Source: Streptomyces sp. SCUT-3 (GTDB lineage Bacteria > Actinomycetota > Actinomycetes > Streptomycetales > Streptomycetaceae). From it: 64,000 bases of DNA. The number at the start of each line of letters is the position of its first letter. Position 1 is the first letter of the stretch. A program made the position numbers and the translations under genes. The notes beneath the pieces are model-generated. The model was not told the DNA's origin and made no database searches. It worked only from the letters and a program-made list of their open reading frames with translations. The stretch lies in NCBI RefSeq assembly GCF_014083985.1, contig NZ_CP046907.1:186001-250000 (forward strand), written 5' to 3'. Below, piece by piece: positions 17,729 through 27,221 of the stretch.

Positions 17729-18109
17729 AGCGGCAAGCGGCGGCCGCGGCACGCGCCGCGGTCCGCGCCCGCGCCCGCTCCCCCCGCCGCGCCCCGTCGT
17801 CCGCGCCCGCGCCGGGGGCGGGGGCGGGGGCGGGCGCGTCCCCCCGTCCGCACTGCGGAACCCGCTCGACACCGCCGGGCAGCTCCTGCTGGGGTGGCGG
17901 GCATGGACGATCCGCCGGTTACGCGCCCGAACCGCAGTGGTCCCGTTGGACGAAGCCGCTGACGGGGTAGGCGGCCCGCACACCGGGGTCCGAACGCCCC
18001 GGACCGTCCCCGCTCCGCGTCCCCTCCCGCCCCCGACCCCTACCTCCGTCCCCGATCCCCGATCCCGAAGCCCCCTCCCCCACCGTGCGAAAGGTGTGAC
18101 CGTCCCTCG
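17729..18109. other. Intergenic region with a G-quadruplex-prone run
   Basis: There is no supported gene here. Four G runs (17814-17818, 17820-17824, 17826-17830, 17832-17834) separated by single C residues match a classic intramolecular G-quadruplex pattern on the plus strand. The stretch 18029-18080 is C-rich with a short repeated CCCCGAT element. Confidence 0.55.
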
Positions 18110-18184
18110 ATGGACGCTCCCGGCATCCGACGTCTCGCGAGCACCGCGCCCCTCACCGACGATGGGAGCGAGGTGCGACGATGA
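18110..18184 (+). CDS. Short upstream ORF overlapping the first CNNM/CBS gene
   Basis: This 24-residue frame begins at ATG 18110 and ends GSEVRR, with its TGA overlapping the ATG of the transporter gene (ATGA at 18181-18184). The paralogous locus near 59868 has a similarly placed 25-residue ORF ending QRAEVAR. It may be a leader peptide for translational coupling, or it may be chance. The ribosome-binding site is weak. Confidence 0.3.
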   Translation: MDAPGIRRLASTAPLTDDGSEVRR

Positions 18185-19540
18185 CCGAGGTCCTTCTTCT
18201 CCTGCTGGCCCTGGCCCTCACGCTCGCCTGCGGCGTGTTCGTGGCGGCGGAGTTCTCGCTGACCACCGTCGAACGCAGCGAGGTCGAACGCGCCGCCGAG
18301 GCCGGCGACCGCGGCGCGGCCGGCGTCCTGCAGGCCGTGCGCAACCTGACCTTCCAGCTCTCCGGCGCCCAACTGGGCATCACCGTGACCGGCCTGGTCA
18401 TCGGCATGCTCGCCGAGCCCTCCCTGGGCAGGCTGCTGTCCGGGCCGCTGCGGGCCGTCGGCCTGCCGGAGGCCGCCGCGTCCTCCACCGCCCTGGTGCT
18501 GAGCACCGCGGTCTCCACGGTGCTGCTGATGGTGGTCGGTGAGCTCGTGCCCAAGAACTGGGCCATCTCCAGCCCCCTGCCGGTGGCCCGGAGGGTGGCG
18601 CCGGCGCAGCGCGGCTTCAGCGCCGTCTTCCGGCCGCTGATCGGGCACCTGAACAACACCGCCAACCGCATCCTGCACCGGATGGGCATCGAACCGGCCG
18701 AGGAGCTGGCCTCCGCCCGCACCCCGGCCGAGCTCGTCGCGCTGGCCCGCCACTCCGCCCGGGAGGGCGCGCTGGAGGCCGACACCGCGGAGCTGTTCGT
18801 GCGCACCCTGGGCCTGGCCGAGCTGTCGGCGGAGAACGTGATGACCCCGCGGGTGCAGGTCACCGCGCTCGACGTGCGCGCCACCGCCGAGGACGTGGCC
18901 AACGCCAGCCGCGCCACCGGCCTGTCCCGCTTCCCCGTCTACCGGGGCAGCCTGGACAGCGTGGTCGGCGTCGTGCACGTCAAGGACGCGCTGACCGTGC
19001 CGGCCGAGCGGCGGCCCCGCCACCCGGTCTCCGAGCTGATGCGCGATCCCCTGCTGGTGCCCGAGTCCCTGACCGTGGACAGGCTGCTGGACCGCCTGTC
19101 CGCCCGGCACGGCATGGCGGTCGTCATAGACGAGTACGGCGGCACCGCCGGGGTCGCCACCATGGAGGACATCGTCGAGGAGGTCGTCGGCGAGGTCCGC
19201 GACGAGCACGACCCCGAGGAGCTGCCCGACCTGGTGTTCACCGGGGAGGACGAGCAGGGGCAGCGTGTGGGAGGCGGACGGCGCCACCCGCACCGACCAG
19301 GTCGGCAGGATCGGCCTGCGCGCGCCCGACGGCCCGTTCGAGACCCTCGCCGGGCTGGTGGCCCACCGTCTGGGCCGCATCCCCGGGGCCGGCGACCGGG
19401 TGGAGGCGGACGGCTGGGTCCTGGAGGTCACCGAGGCCTCCCACCACCGGGCCGGGCGGCTCCTGATGACCTCGCCGGTCCCGGGGGCCGGCACCGGGGA
19501 CGACGACACCGACGACGCCGACGACGAGGACCGCCGATGA
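18181..19540 (+). CDS. CNNM/DUF21-CBS-CorC domain membrane protein, first of pair (frame broken near 19262)
   Basis: The protein starts MTEVLLLLLALALTLACGVFVAAEFS, with a four-helix DUF21 (CNNM) domain to about residue 145, then a CBS pair (ENVMTPRVQV...DEYGGTAGVATMEDIVEEVVGE). The frame then shifts by +1 near 19262, and the CorC_HlyC domain (RIGLRAPDGPFETLAGLV...DEDRR) continues. Full length would be about 454 codons. The family mediates Mg2+/Co2+ transport or its control and resembles the hemolysin C group. Its stop overlaps the start of a paralogous second gene (ATGA), so the two are coupled. Confidence 0.87.
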
Positions 19541-20563
19541 CCGCCGTCCAACTGCTGATCGGTGCCCTCACCCTGGTGGTCAACGCCTTCTTCGTGGGCG
19601 CCGAGTTCGCGTTGATCTCGGTGCGCCGCAGCCAGATCGAGCCGCACGCCGAGGCGGGCGACGCCCGGGCGAAGCGGGTGCTGTGGGGCCTGGAGCACGT
19701 CTCCCACCTGATGGCCACCGCCCAGCTGGGGATCACGCTGTGCACCCTGGTCCTGGGCGTCGTGGCGGAGCCGGCCATCGCCCACCTGCTGGAACCGGTC
19801 TTCCACGCCCTGCACGTGCCCGAGGGCCTGATCCACCCGATCGCCTTCGTCATCGCCCTGTCGGTGGCCACCTACCTGCACATGCTGCTGGGCGAGATGG
19901 TGCCCAAGAACATCGCGCTGGCCGCGCCGGACCGCGCCGCCCTGCGCCTGGGCCCGCCGCTGGTGCAGCTCACCCGGGCCCTGCGCCCGGTCATCTTCGG
20001 CATCAACGCCTTCGCCAGCGCCCTGCTGAGGCTGCTGCGCGTGGAGGCCAGGGACGAGGTGTCCGCGGTCTTCTCCGACGCCGAGCTGGCCCGGATGGTC
20101 AAGGACTCCTCCGAGGCCGGCCTGCTGGACGAGCGGGCCACGGAGCGGCTGCGCGACGCGCTCGAGCTGGGGCGCAGGCCCGTCGGCGAGGTCGTCCTGC
20201 CGGCGGAGAGGGTGGTCAGCGCCCGCCTGGGCATCACCCCGACGGGCTGGAGCAGCTCGCCGCGAGCTCGGGCTTCTCCCGCTTCCCCGTCGTCGACGCC
20301 GCAGGGCGCATCATGGGCTACCTGCACGTCAAGGACGCCCTCGACGCCGAGCTGCGGGACCGCCCGTTCCCGCTGAGGGCGATGCGCCGGATCAGCCGGG
20401 TGCCCTCCTCGGCCCCCTGGACGACGTGCTCACCGCGATGCGCTCCACCAGCGCCCACCTGGCCGCCGTCACCGGCGACGACGGGCGGCTGGTCGGCCTG
20501 GTCACCATGGAGGACGTGCTCAAGGAGCTGGTCGGCCCCTCGCCCGTCGGGGACGCCCCGTGA
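19537..20563 (+). CDS. CNNM/DUF21-CBS membrane protein, second of pair (frame broken near 20240 and 20416)
   Basis: MTAVQLLIGALTLVVNAFFVGAEF opens a DUF21 domain, followed by CBS repeats (FSRFPVVDAAGRIMGYLHVKDAL; LVGLVTMEDVLKELVG). Two separate one-base losses, near 20240 and 20416, are needed to read it through, giving about 343 codons. It lacks the CorC_HlyC C-terminal domain present in the first gene. Tandem long/short pairs of this type are common in actinobacteria and may form heteromers (inference). Its stop overlaps the GTG of the ABC-F gene (GTGA). Confidence 0.85.
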
Positions 20564-22209
20564 CGTCCCAGCTGGTCCTGCGGCACGTCGGCCACGGCTA
20601 TCCGGGCAGGCCGGTCCTGGAGGACGTGTCGCTGACCGTGCGGCCCGGCGAGCACGTCGGGGTCATCGGGGAGAACGGCGCGGGCAAGTCCACGCTCCTG
20701 CGGCTGATCGCAGGCCGGGAGCGTCCCGACCGGGGGGAGGTGACGGTGGTGGCCGACGGCGGCATCGGCCACCTCGACCAGGTGCTCGCCCTCCCCGCCG
20801 GGGCCACCGTCCAGGACGCGGCCGACGCCGCGCTGGCCGGGCTGCGGGAGCTGGAGCGGCGGATCAGGGCCGCCGAGGCCGGCCTGGGCTCCGCCGGCGA
20901 GGCCGGGCTCGCCGCCTACGCCGAGCTGGTCACCGCCTTCGAGGCGCGCGACGGGTACCGCGCCGACGCCCGCCTGGACGCGGCGCTGTACGGCCTGGGG
21001 CTGGGGCACGTCGACCGCGGCCGGCGGATCGGCTCGCTCTCCGGCGGCGAGCAGTCCCGGCTGGCACTGGCGTGCGTGCTCGCCCCGTCCCCGGAGCTGC
21101 TGCTGCTGGACGAGCCGACCAACCACCTGGACGACGCGGCGGTGGGCTGGCTGGAGAACCGGATCCGGGGCCACCGCGGGACGGTGGTCGCCGTCACCCA
21201 CGACCGGGAGTTCCTGGACCGCACCGCGCAGGTGATCGTCGAGGTGGACGGGGACCGCAGGTCGGTTGCCCGCTACGGCGGCGGCTGGAACGGCTACCTG
21301 GCGCAGAAGGCGGCGGCGCGGCACCGCTGGGAGCAGCGGTACGCCGAGTGGCGGGCCGAGGTCGAGCGGCAGAGCGCGCTGGCGGAGTCCGGCGCGCAGC
21401 GGCTGTCCGAGGGGTGGCGGATGAGCCAGCGCCCCGAGTGGGGCAGGCATCAGCGGTCGGTGGAGGGGCAGCTGTCGGGGCGCGTGCGCAACGCGCGCGA
21501 GCGGCTGCGCAGGCTCCGCGAGGACCCGGTGCCCCCTCCCCCGGCTCCCCTGCGCTTCACCGCCTCGGTCGCCGTCGGCTCTCCCGCCGCCGTCGCCGTC
21601 GGCTCCCCCGGCGGCGGTGCGGCCGCCGAGCCGCTGGTGCGGCTGGAAGGGGTGGCCGTGGGCGACCGGCTGGCCGTGGACCGGCTGGAGCTGGAGCCGG
21701 GCGGGCGCGTGCTGGTGACCGGGCCGAACGGAGCGGGCAAGACCACGCTGCTGCGGGTCCTGGCCGGTGTCCAGCCCGTGGACCGGGGCACGGCCGAGCT
21801 GCCGCGGCTGATCGGCTACCTGCCGCAGGAGATCCCCTTCGGCGCGTCGCGCCGCACCCTGCTGGAGCTCTTCGGCGAGGGACTGCCCGGCCTCCCGGAG
21901 GAGCACGCGCAGGCCCTGCTCGCGCTGGGCCTGTTCCGCGAGGAGAGCTTCGGCACCGCCGAGTGCGACCTGTCGGTGGGCCAGCGCCGCAGGCTGGCGC
22001 TGGCCCGCCTGGTGGTGCGCCCCGCCGACCTGCTGCTGCTGGACGAGCCGACCAACCACCTCTCCCTGGCCCTGGTGGAGGAGCTGGAGCAGGCGCTCGG
22101 TTCCTACCGCGGCGCGCTCGTCGTCGTCTCGCACGACCGCCGACTGCGTTCCCGGTTCCGGGGAAGGCGCCTGGCCATGCGGTCGGGACGGCTGCTGCAG
22201 CCGGCCTGA
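20560..22209 (+). CDS. ABC-F family ATPase (ribosome-protection or translation factor type)
   Basis: The 549-residue product has two ABC domains and no membrane segments. Domain 1 has Walker A GENGAGKST (37-45), signature LSGGEQ (160-165) and LLLLDEPTNHLD. Domain 2 has GPNGAGKTT (388-396), a variant signature LSVGQ (471-475) and LLLLDEPTNHLS. The inter-domain linker (about 245-330) is basic and helical, as in antibiotic-resistance ABC-F proteins such as actinomycete TlrC/OleB types. These bind the ribosomal E site and dislodge drugs. It is translationally coupled to the two CNNM/CBS genes, an unusual association. Confidence 0.9.
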   Translation: MTSQLVLRHVGHGYPGRPVLEDVSLTVRPGEHVGVIGENGAGKSTLLRLIAGRERPDRGEVTVVADGGIGHLDQVLALPAGATVQDAADAALAGLRELERRIRAAEAGLGSAGEAGLAAYAELVTAFEARDGYRADARLDAALYGLGLGHVDRGRRIGSLSGGEQSRLALACVLAPSPELLLLDEPTNHLDDAAVGWLENRIRGHRGTVVAVTHDREFLDRTAQVIVEVDGDRRSVARYGGGWNGYLAQKAAARHRWEQRYAEWRAEVERQSALAESGAQRLSEGWRMSQRPEWGRHQRSVEGQLSGRVRNARERLRRLREDPVPPPPAPLRFTASVAVGSPAAVAVGSPGGGAAAEPLVRLEGVAVGDRLAVDRLELEPGGRVLVTGPNGAGKTTLLRVLAGVQPVDRGTAELPRLIGYLPQEIPFGASRRTLLELFGEGLPGLPEEHAQALLALGLFREESFGTAECDLSVGQRRRLALARLVVRPADLLLLDEPTNHLSLALVEELEQALGSYRGALVVVSHDRRLRSRFRGRRLAMRSGRLLQPA

Positions 22210-22309
22210 TAATCTCCGGACCCCGGCCGCCACCTGCCCGTTACGCGCCCCCGCGCGTCCGCCCGCGGGCCGTCACCGGCCCCCGAACCCCCTCTGGAGC
22301 GCCCCCGGC

Positions 22310-23104
22310 ATGCCCTTCGCCACCCTCGCCTCCGCGTCCGTCGCCGCAGCCGCCGCCTCCGGCGCCCAGGAGTCCGTCGGGGGTGGCATCGTCGGCTGGG
22401 CCGCCGGGCTGATGGAGACCCTGGGCGGCCCCGGCGCCGGCCTGATCGTCGCCCTGGAGAACGTCTTCCCGCCCCTGCCGAGTGAGCTGTTCCTGCCCCT
22501 GGCCGGCTTCACCGCCGGGCGCGGCGGGATGTCCCTGGCCTCCGCGCTGGTGTGGACCACGGTCGGGTCGGTGGTGGGGGCGCTGGTGCTGTACTGGACC
22601 GGCGCGCTGCTGGGCCCGGAGCGCACCCGGGCGCTGGCCGCCCGGATACCGCTGCTCAAGGCGGAGGACATCGACCGCAACACGGAGTGGTTCGACCGGC
22701 ACGGCTCCAAGGCGGTCTTCTTCGGCCGCATGGTCCCGGTCTTCCGCAGTTTCATCTCGGTGCCGGCGGGGATCGGGCGGATGCGCATGCCGGTCTTCCT
22801 GCTGTACACGACGCTCGGCAGTGCGGTGTGGAACACCACCCTGGTGCTGGCCGGCTACTTCCTGGGCGAGCAGTGGACGCTGGTGGAGCAGTACGTGGGG
22901 ATCGTCTCCAAGGTCGTGCTGGCCGCGGTGGCCGTGGCGGTGGTGGTGTGGGGCGTGCGGCGCGGCCGTTCGCTGCGTCGGGCGCGCGCGGCCCGCGAAC
23001 GGCAGGAGGAGCGGCAGGAGGAGCGGCGGGAGGGGCTGCGGGAGGGCCGTCCGGAGCACGGCGGGGACCGCGAGCGGGAGCGCAGCGGGGGCCGGGGCGA
23101 CTGA
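22310..23104 (+). CDS. DedA family membrane protein
   Basis: The 264-residue product has a SNARE-associated/DedA domain: the re-entrant motif ENVFPPLPSE near residue 50 and GRMVPVFRSFISVPAGIGRM around 145. Hydrophobic segments lie near 40-60, 75-105, 160-180 and 200-222, and the Arg/Glu-rich cytosolic tail has an ERQEERQEERREG repeat. DedA proteins act in undecaprenyl-phosphate and lipid flipping and in membrane homeostasis. ATG 22310 follows TCTGGAGC. Confidence 0.9.
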   Translation: MPFATLASASVAAAAASGAQESVGGGIVGWAAGLMETLGGPGAGLIVALENVFPPLPSELFLPLAGFTAGRGGMSLASALVWTTVGSVVGALVLYWTGALLGPERTRALAARIPLLKAEDIDRNTEWFDRHGSKAVFFGRMVPVFRSFISVPAGIGRMRMPVFLLYTTLGSAVWNTTLVLAGYFLGEQWTLVEQYVGIVSKVVLAAVAVAVVVWGVRRGRSLRRARAARERQEERQEERREGLREGRPEHGGDRERERSGGRGD

Positions 23105-23173
23105 GACCTCCCCCACTGGGGCCTCCCCTTGCGTACCGTCCGGTCGGTACCCGCCGGTAGGATCTCAGCCGCC

Positions 23174-23962
23174 ATGCAGACCACACCTCAGTTCACCAGT
23201 TTCGTCGCCGTGGGCGACTCCTTCACCGAGGGCATGTCCGACGAGCTGCCCGACGGCTCCTACCGCGGCTGGGCCGACCTGGTGGCCGCCCGCCTGGCGG
23301 CGCGCGCCCCGGGCTTCCGCTACGCCAACCTCGCCGTCCGCGGCAAGCTGATCGGCCAGATCGCCGACGAGCAGGTGGAGCCGGCCGCCGCCTTCGGCGC
23401 GGACCTGGTCTCACTGATGGGCGGCCTGAACGACGTGATGCGCCCGCGCTGCGACGTGGACGCGGTGTGCGCCCGCTTCGAGGAGTCGGCGGCGAAACTG
23501 GCCGCCTCCTCGGGCCGCCTGGTGCTCTTCCGCAGCGCCGACCCCACCCGGCGCAGCCCGCGCACCGCGCGGCTGATGCCGCGCATCCGACGCCTGCTCG
23601 ACGTGATCGACCGCACCGCCGAGCGGCACGACGCGGTGGTGGTCCCCCTGTTCGACACCGACGTCTTCGACGACCCGCGGCTGTGGGCCGAGGACCGGCT
23701 GCACCTGTCGGCCGAGGGGCACCGCCGGGTCGCCGAGGCCGTGCTGGAGGCGCTGGGCCTGCGGCCGGAGTTCGACTGGCGCGAGCCGCTGCCCGCCGCC
23801 GCGGCGGTGCGCTGGACCGCGCAGCGCCGCGCGGACCTGCGCTGGGCGCGGGTGCACCTGCTGCCGTGGGTCGGCCGCCGGCTGACCGGGCGGTCCTCCG
23901 GCGACGGCCGCCCGCCCAAGCGCCCCGACCTGCTGCCGCTGGTCGGGGAGGACGCGACGTAG
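23174..23962 (+). CDS. SGNH/GDSL-type esterase
   Basis: The 262-residue cytoplasmic hydrolase has all four SGNH blocks: GDSFTEG (Ser16), the Gly of VRGKL, GGLND (Asn86) and DRLHLS (Asp174, His177). The last 60 residues form a basic tail with WTAQRRADLRWARVHLLPWVGRRL, seen in actinobacterial relatives. The substrate is unknown. ATG 23174 is chosen because the conserved family begins there, although the frame is open further upstream. purB follows 11 bp downstream. Confidence 0.88.
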   Translation: MQTTPQFTSFVAVGDSFTEGMSDELPDGSYRGWADLVAARLAARAPGFRYANLAVRGKLIGQIADEQVEPAAAFGADLVSLMGGLNDVMRPRCDVDAVCARFEESAAKLAASSGRLVLFRSADPTRRSPRTARLMPRIRRLLDVIDRTAERHDAVVVPLFDTDVFDDPRLWAEDRLHLSAEGHRRVAEAVLEALGLRPEFDWREPLPAAAAVRWTAQRRADLRWARVHLLPWVGRRLTGRSSGDGRPPKRPDLLPLVGEDAT

Positions 23963-23973
23963 AATCCGGTCAC

Positions 23974-25406
23974 GTGACTGCCAAGCCCCGCATCCCGAAC
24001 GTCCTCGCCGGCCGCTACGCGTCCCCCGAGCTGACCGTCATCTGGTCCCCCGAGCACAAGGTGGTGCTGGAGCGCCGCCTGTGGCTGGCCGTGCTGCGCG
24101 CCCAGAAGGACCTGGGGATCGAGGTCCCCGAGCAGGCGCTCGCCGACTACGAGCGGGTCCTCGAGCAGGTCGACCTGGCCTCGATCGCCGAGCGCGAGAA
24201 GGTCACCCGGCACGACGTGAAGGCCCGCATCGAGGAGTTCAACGCCCTGGCGGGCCACGAGCAGGTCCACAAGGGCATGACCTCGCGCGACCTGACCGAG
24301 AACGTCGAGCAGTTGCAGGTCCGCCTCAGCCTGGAGCACGTGCGCGACCGGACGGTGGCCGTCCTGGCCCGGCTGGCCGGCTGGCCGCCGAGAACGCCGA
24401 GCTGGTGATGGCCGGCCGCTCCCACAACGTCGCGGCGCAGGCCACGACGCTGGGCAAGCGGTTCGCCACCGCCGCCGACGAACTGCTGGTCGCCTTCGCC
24501 CGCCTGGAGGACCTGCTCGGGCGCTACCCGCTGCGCGGCATCAAGGGCCCGGTGGGCACCGCGCAGGACATGCTGGACCTGCTGGGCGGGGACACCGCCA
24601 AGCTCGCCGAGCTGGAGGGGCGCATCGCCTCCCACCTGGGCTTCGCCCGGGCCTTCACCTCGGTCGGCCAGGTCTACCCGCGCTCGCTGGACTTCGACGT
24701 GCTCACCGCGCTGGTGCAGCTGGCCGCCGCCCCGTCCTCCCTGGCGAAGACGATCCGGCTGATGGCCGGGCACGAGCTGGTCACCGAAGGCTTCAAGCCG
24801 GGCCAGGTGGGCTCCTCGGCGATGCCGCACAAGATGAACACCCGGTCCTGCGAGCGGGTCAACGGCCTGGCGGTGATCCTGCGCGGGTACGCCTCGATGA
24901 CCGGCGAGCTGGCCGGCGACCAGTGGAACGAGGGCGACGTGTCCTGCTCGGTGGTGCGCCGGGTCGCGCTGCCGGACGCCTTCTTCGCCTTCGACGGCCT
25001 GCTGGAGACCTTCCTGACGGTGCTGGACGAGTTCGGCGCCTTCCCCGCCGTCGTCTCGCGCGAGCTGGACCGCTACCTGCCGTTCCTGGCCACCACCAAG
25101 GTGCTCATGGGCGCGGTGCGCGCCGGCGTCGGCCGGGAGACCGCCCACGAGGTCGTCAAGGAGCACGCGGTGGCCTCGGCGCTGGCCATGCGCGAGAAGG
25201 GCGCCGAGCGCAACGAGCTGCTGGACCGCCTGGCCGGCGACGAGCGCATCCCGCTGGACCGCGCGCAGCTGGACGCCCTGATGGCCGACCGCCTCTCCTT
25301 CACCGGTGCGGCCGCCTCGCAGGTCGCCGAGGTGGTGCGGCGCGTCGAGGAGGTCACCGCGCGCCACCCGCAGGCCGCCGCCTACGCCCCGGGGGCGATC
25401 CTCTGA
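23974..25406 (+). CDS. purB: Adenylosuccinate lyase (frame broken near 24381)
   Basis: GTG 23974 opens MTAKPRIPNVLAGRYASPELTVIW. One base missing near 24381 shifts LARLAG to the adjacent frame, where ENAELVMAGRSHNVAAQATTLGK continues to the end. Full length is about 478 codons. The signature SSAMPHKMNT loop (catalytic Ser), the MAGRSHNV motif (catalytic His) and TSRDLTEN are intact. The enzyme acts twice in purine synthesis (SAICAR and adenylosuccinate cleavage). The break in an essential gene argues for a base error in the sequence. Confidence 0.92.
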
Positions 25407-25945
25407 CCCCGGAGGAGCTCGAGGCCGCCCGCGACCGCGTCGTCCCCGACGTGATCGCGGACGGCCTGCGCGTGCTGTTCTGCGGCATCAACCCGGGGCT
25501 GATGTCGGCGGCGACCGGTCACCACTTCGCCCGGCCGGGCAACCGCTTCTGGCCCGCCCTGCACGCCTCCGGGTTCACCGGCCGGCTGCTGAAGCCGTCG
25601 GAGGAGCGCGAGCTGCTCCCGTACGGCCTGGGCATCACCAACGTGGCGGCGCGGGCGTCGGCACGGGCCGACGAGCTCTCCCGGGAGGAGATGGTCGCCG
25701 GCGGCCGGCTGCTGGTGGAGAAGGTGCGGCGGCACCGGCCCCGGTGGCTGGCGGTCCTGGGGATCACCGCCTACCGGGTGGCGTTCGACGACCGGCGCGC
25801 GGTGGTCGGCCCGCAGGAGCTGCGGATCGGGGAGACCCGGGTGTGGGCCCTGCCCAACCCCAGCGGGCTGAACGCGCACTGGACGGCACGCACGCTGGCC
25901 GAGGAGTTCGCCCGCCTGCGCGAGGCCGCCGACGCGCAGGGCTGA
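25403..25945 (+). CDS. mug: Mismatch-specific (G:U/G:T) DNA glycosylase
   Basis: The product is about 180 residues with the Mug/TDG motifs GINPGLMSAATGHHFARPGN and NPSGLNAHW, and removes uracil or thymine from mismatches. No ATG/GTG/TTG sits at the expected start. The frame abuts the purB stop as CTGA, so either CTG 25403 initiates (LTPEELEAARDRV) or a base is wrong there; GTG 25451 is a less likely internal alternative. Coupling to purB is implied. Confidence 0.88.
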   Translation: MTPEELEAARDRVVPDVIADGLRVLFCGINPGLMSAATGHHFARPGNRFWPALHASGFTGRLLKPSEERELLPYGLGITNVAARASARADELSREEMVAGGRLLVEKVRRHRPRWLAVLGITAYRVAFDDRRAVVGPQELRIGETRVWALPNPSGLNAHWTARTLAEEFARLREAADAQG

Positions 25946-25959
25946 GGCGCAGGGCTGAG
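25934..25959. repeat. 13-bp tandem duplication at the mug stop codon
   Basis: Two exact copies of GCGCAGGGCTGAG (25934-25946 and 25947-25959); the first contains the mug stop codon. Confidence 0.8.
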
Positions 25960-26012
25960 GCGCGGGACCGGGCCGCCGGGCGGGACCACGGGGCCACGGG
26001 ACAGGGAGGCCT

Positions 26013-26084
26013 GGGTGCGCGGGGCCGGCTGCCTCCCGGGGGCGGCCCGTCCCGTCCCCGGGAGGCGGCCGGCCCCGCGCACCC
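26013..26084. terminator. Long bidirectional terminator between mug and ku
   Basis: A 28-bp inverted repeat with one mismatch (arms 26013-26040 and 26057-26084, 16-nt loop) lies between convergent genes, three bases from the ku stop. Confidence 0.8.
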
Positions 26085-26087
26085 CGG

Positions 26088-27053
26088 TCAGGACGTCGTG
26101 CGGGTGCGCCCCGCGGCGGTCTCCTTCTTCGCCGCCGTCTCCTTCGCCGCCGTCTTCTTCTTCGCCGCGGCCTTGCCGGTGGTGCTCCTGCGGGCGGCGG
26201 TACCGGTGCGCACGGCCCCCCGCTCGGTGGGGGCGGCCCGCCGAGCGGGCTCGGCAGCCTTCCGCGGGGTGCGCCGCCGCGCGCCGGCCCCGGCCCCGGT
26301 CAGGCTGCGCTCCAGCGCGTCCGTCAGGCCCTCGGCCTTCTGCCGCGCCCGGCCGCCGGGGGCCCGCCCGGGGGTCCCGGCGCCCCAGACCTTGGTGGCG
26401 ACGAGGTCCTCGACGGCCTTGCGGTAGGTGTCCGTCAGCTCGCCGATCTCGACGCCGCCGAGCTGGTCCATCAGGGCGTCGGCGAGCCGGAGGTCCTTGG
26501 GGCGGACGGCGACCGAGGTGTCGGGGACGACCCCGTCCGGCGGGCGCAGCTCGTCGGGCCACAGCATGGTGTGCAGCACCAGCACGCCGTCGCGGGCCCG
26601 CAGCAGGGCCAGGGTCTCCCTGTTCCGCAGCGCCATCCTGGCGATCGCGGCCCGGTGGGAGCGGGCCAGTGCGCGGGCGAGGAGCGCGTAGGGCCGCGAG
26701 GCCGGGGCGTCGGGCCGGGCGTAGTAGGCGCGGGCGAGCAGGACCGGGTCGACGTCGCCCTCGTCCACGAAGGCCACGACCTCGACGACGTCCTTGTCCG
26801 GCAGCGGCAGGGACTCCCAGTCCTCCTCCTCGAGGACGACGACCCGGCCGTCGGAGGTGCGGTACCCCTTGGCGATCTCGCTCTGGGGGACCTCCTTGCC
26901 CTCCTCCTCGCAGACCCTGCGGTAGCGGATGGGCGAGCCGTCCTTCGCGTGCACCTGGTGGAACCGCACCCCCTGCTCCTCGGTGGCCGGGACGAGCTGG
27001 ACGGGGATGCTCACCAACCCGAAGAGGATCGACCCTTTCCAGACGGTTCTCAT
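26088..27053 (-). CDS. ku: Ku DNA end-binding protein (NHEJ)
   Basis: The 321-residue product begins MRTVWKGSILFGLVSIPVQL, the conserved bacterial Ku start, with AGGAGAAGGG upstream. The core (about 1-255) carries RYRRVCEEEGKEV and the bridge-forming LALLRARDGVLVLHTMLWPDEL. Its tail is Lys/Arg/Ala-rich (KKKTAAKETAAKKETAAG), the low-complexity DNA-binding extension seen in many actinobacterial Ku proteins. Ku bridges double-strand ends and recruits LigD. No ligD is visible in this window. Confidence 0.94.
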   Translation of the reverse strand: MRTVWKGSILFGLVSIPVQLVPATEEQGVRFHQVHAKDGSPIRYRRVCEEEGKEVPQSEIAKGYRTSDGRVVVLEEEDWESLPLPDKDVVEVVAFVDEGDVDPVLLARAYYARPDAPASRPYALLARALARSHRAAIARMALRNRETLALLRARDGVLVLHTMLWPDELRPPDGVVPDTSVAVRPKDLRLADALMDQLGGVEIGELTDTYRKAVEDLVATKVWGAGTPGRAPGGRARQKAEGLTDALERSLTGAGAGARRRTPRKAAEPARRAAPTERGAVRTGTAARRSTTGKAAAKKKTAAKETAAKKETAAGRTRTTS

Positions 27054-27221
27054 GCATACGCCCTTCTCCTGCTGGTTCCTCAGGATAGTTCCGGTCCCGT
27101 CCGCGGTCCTGCCGGGCGGACCGCGGCCTCCCCTCCCGGCCGCGGACCGGGCGGGCCGGGCGGACCGGGCCCGGACGGGTAGCATCCGCCTCACCCGGAC
27201 GTACGAGGGCGAGGAGGGGCA

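Noticed and set aside
18181-20563. CNNM/CBS genes considered as true pseudogenes
   Set aside because: The breaks are single small indels with full conservation on both sides, and the same problem affects essential purB.
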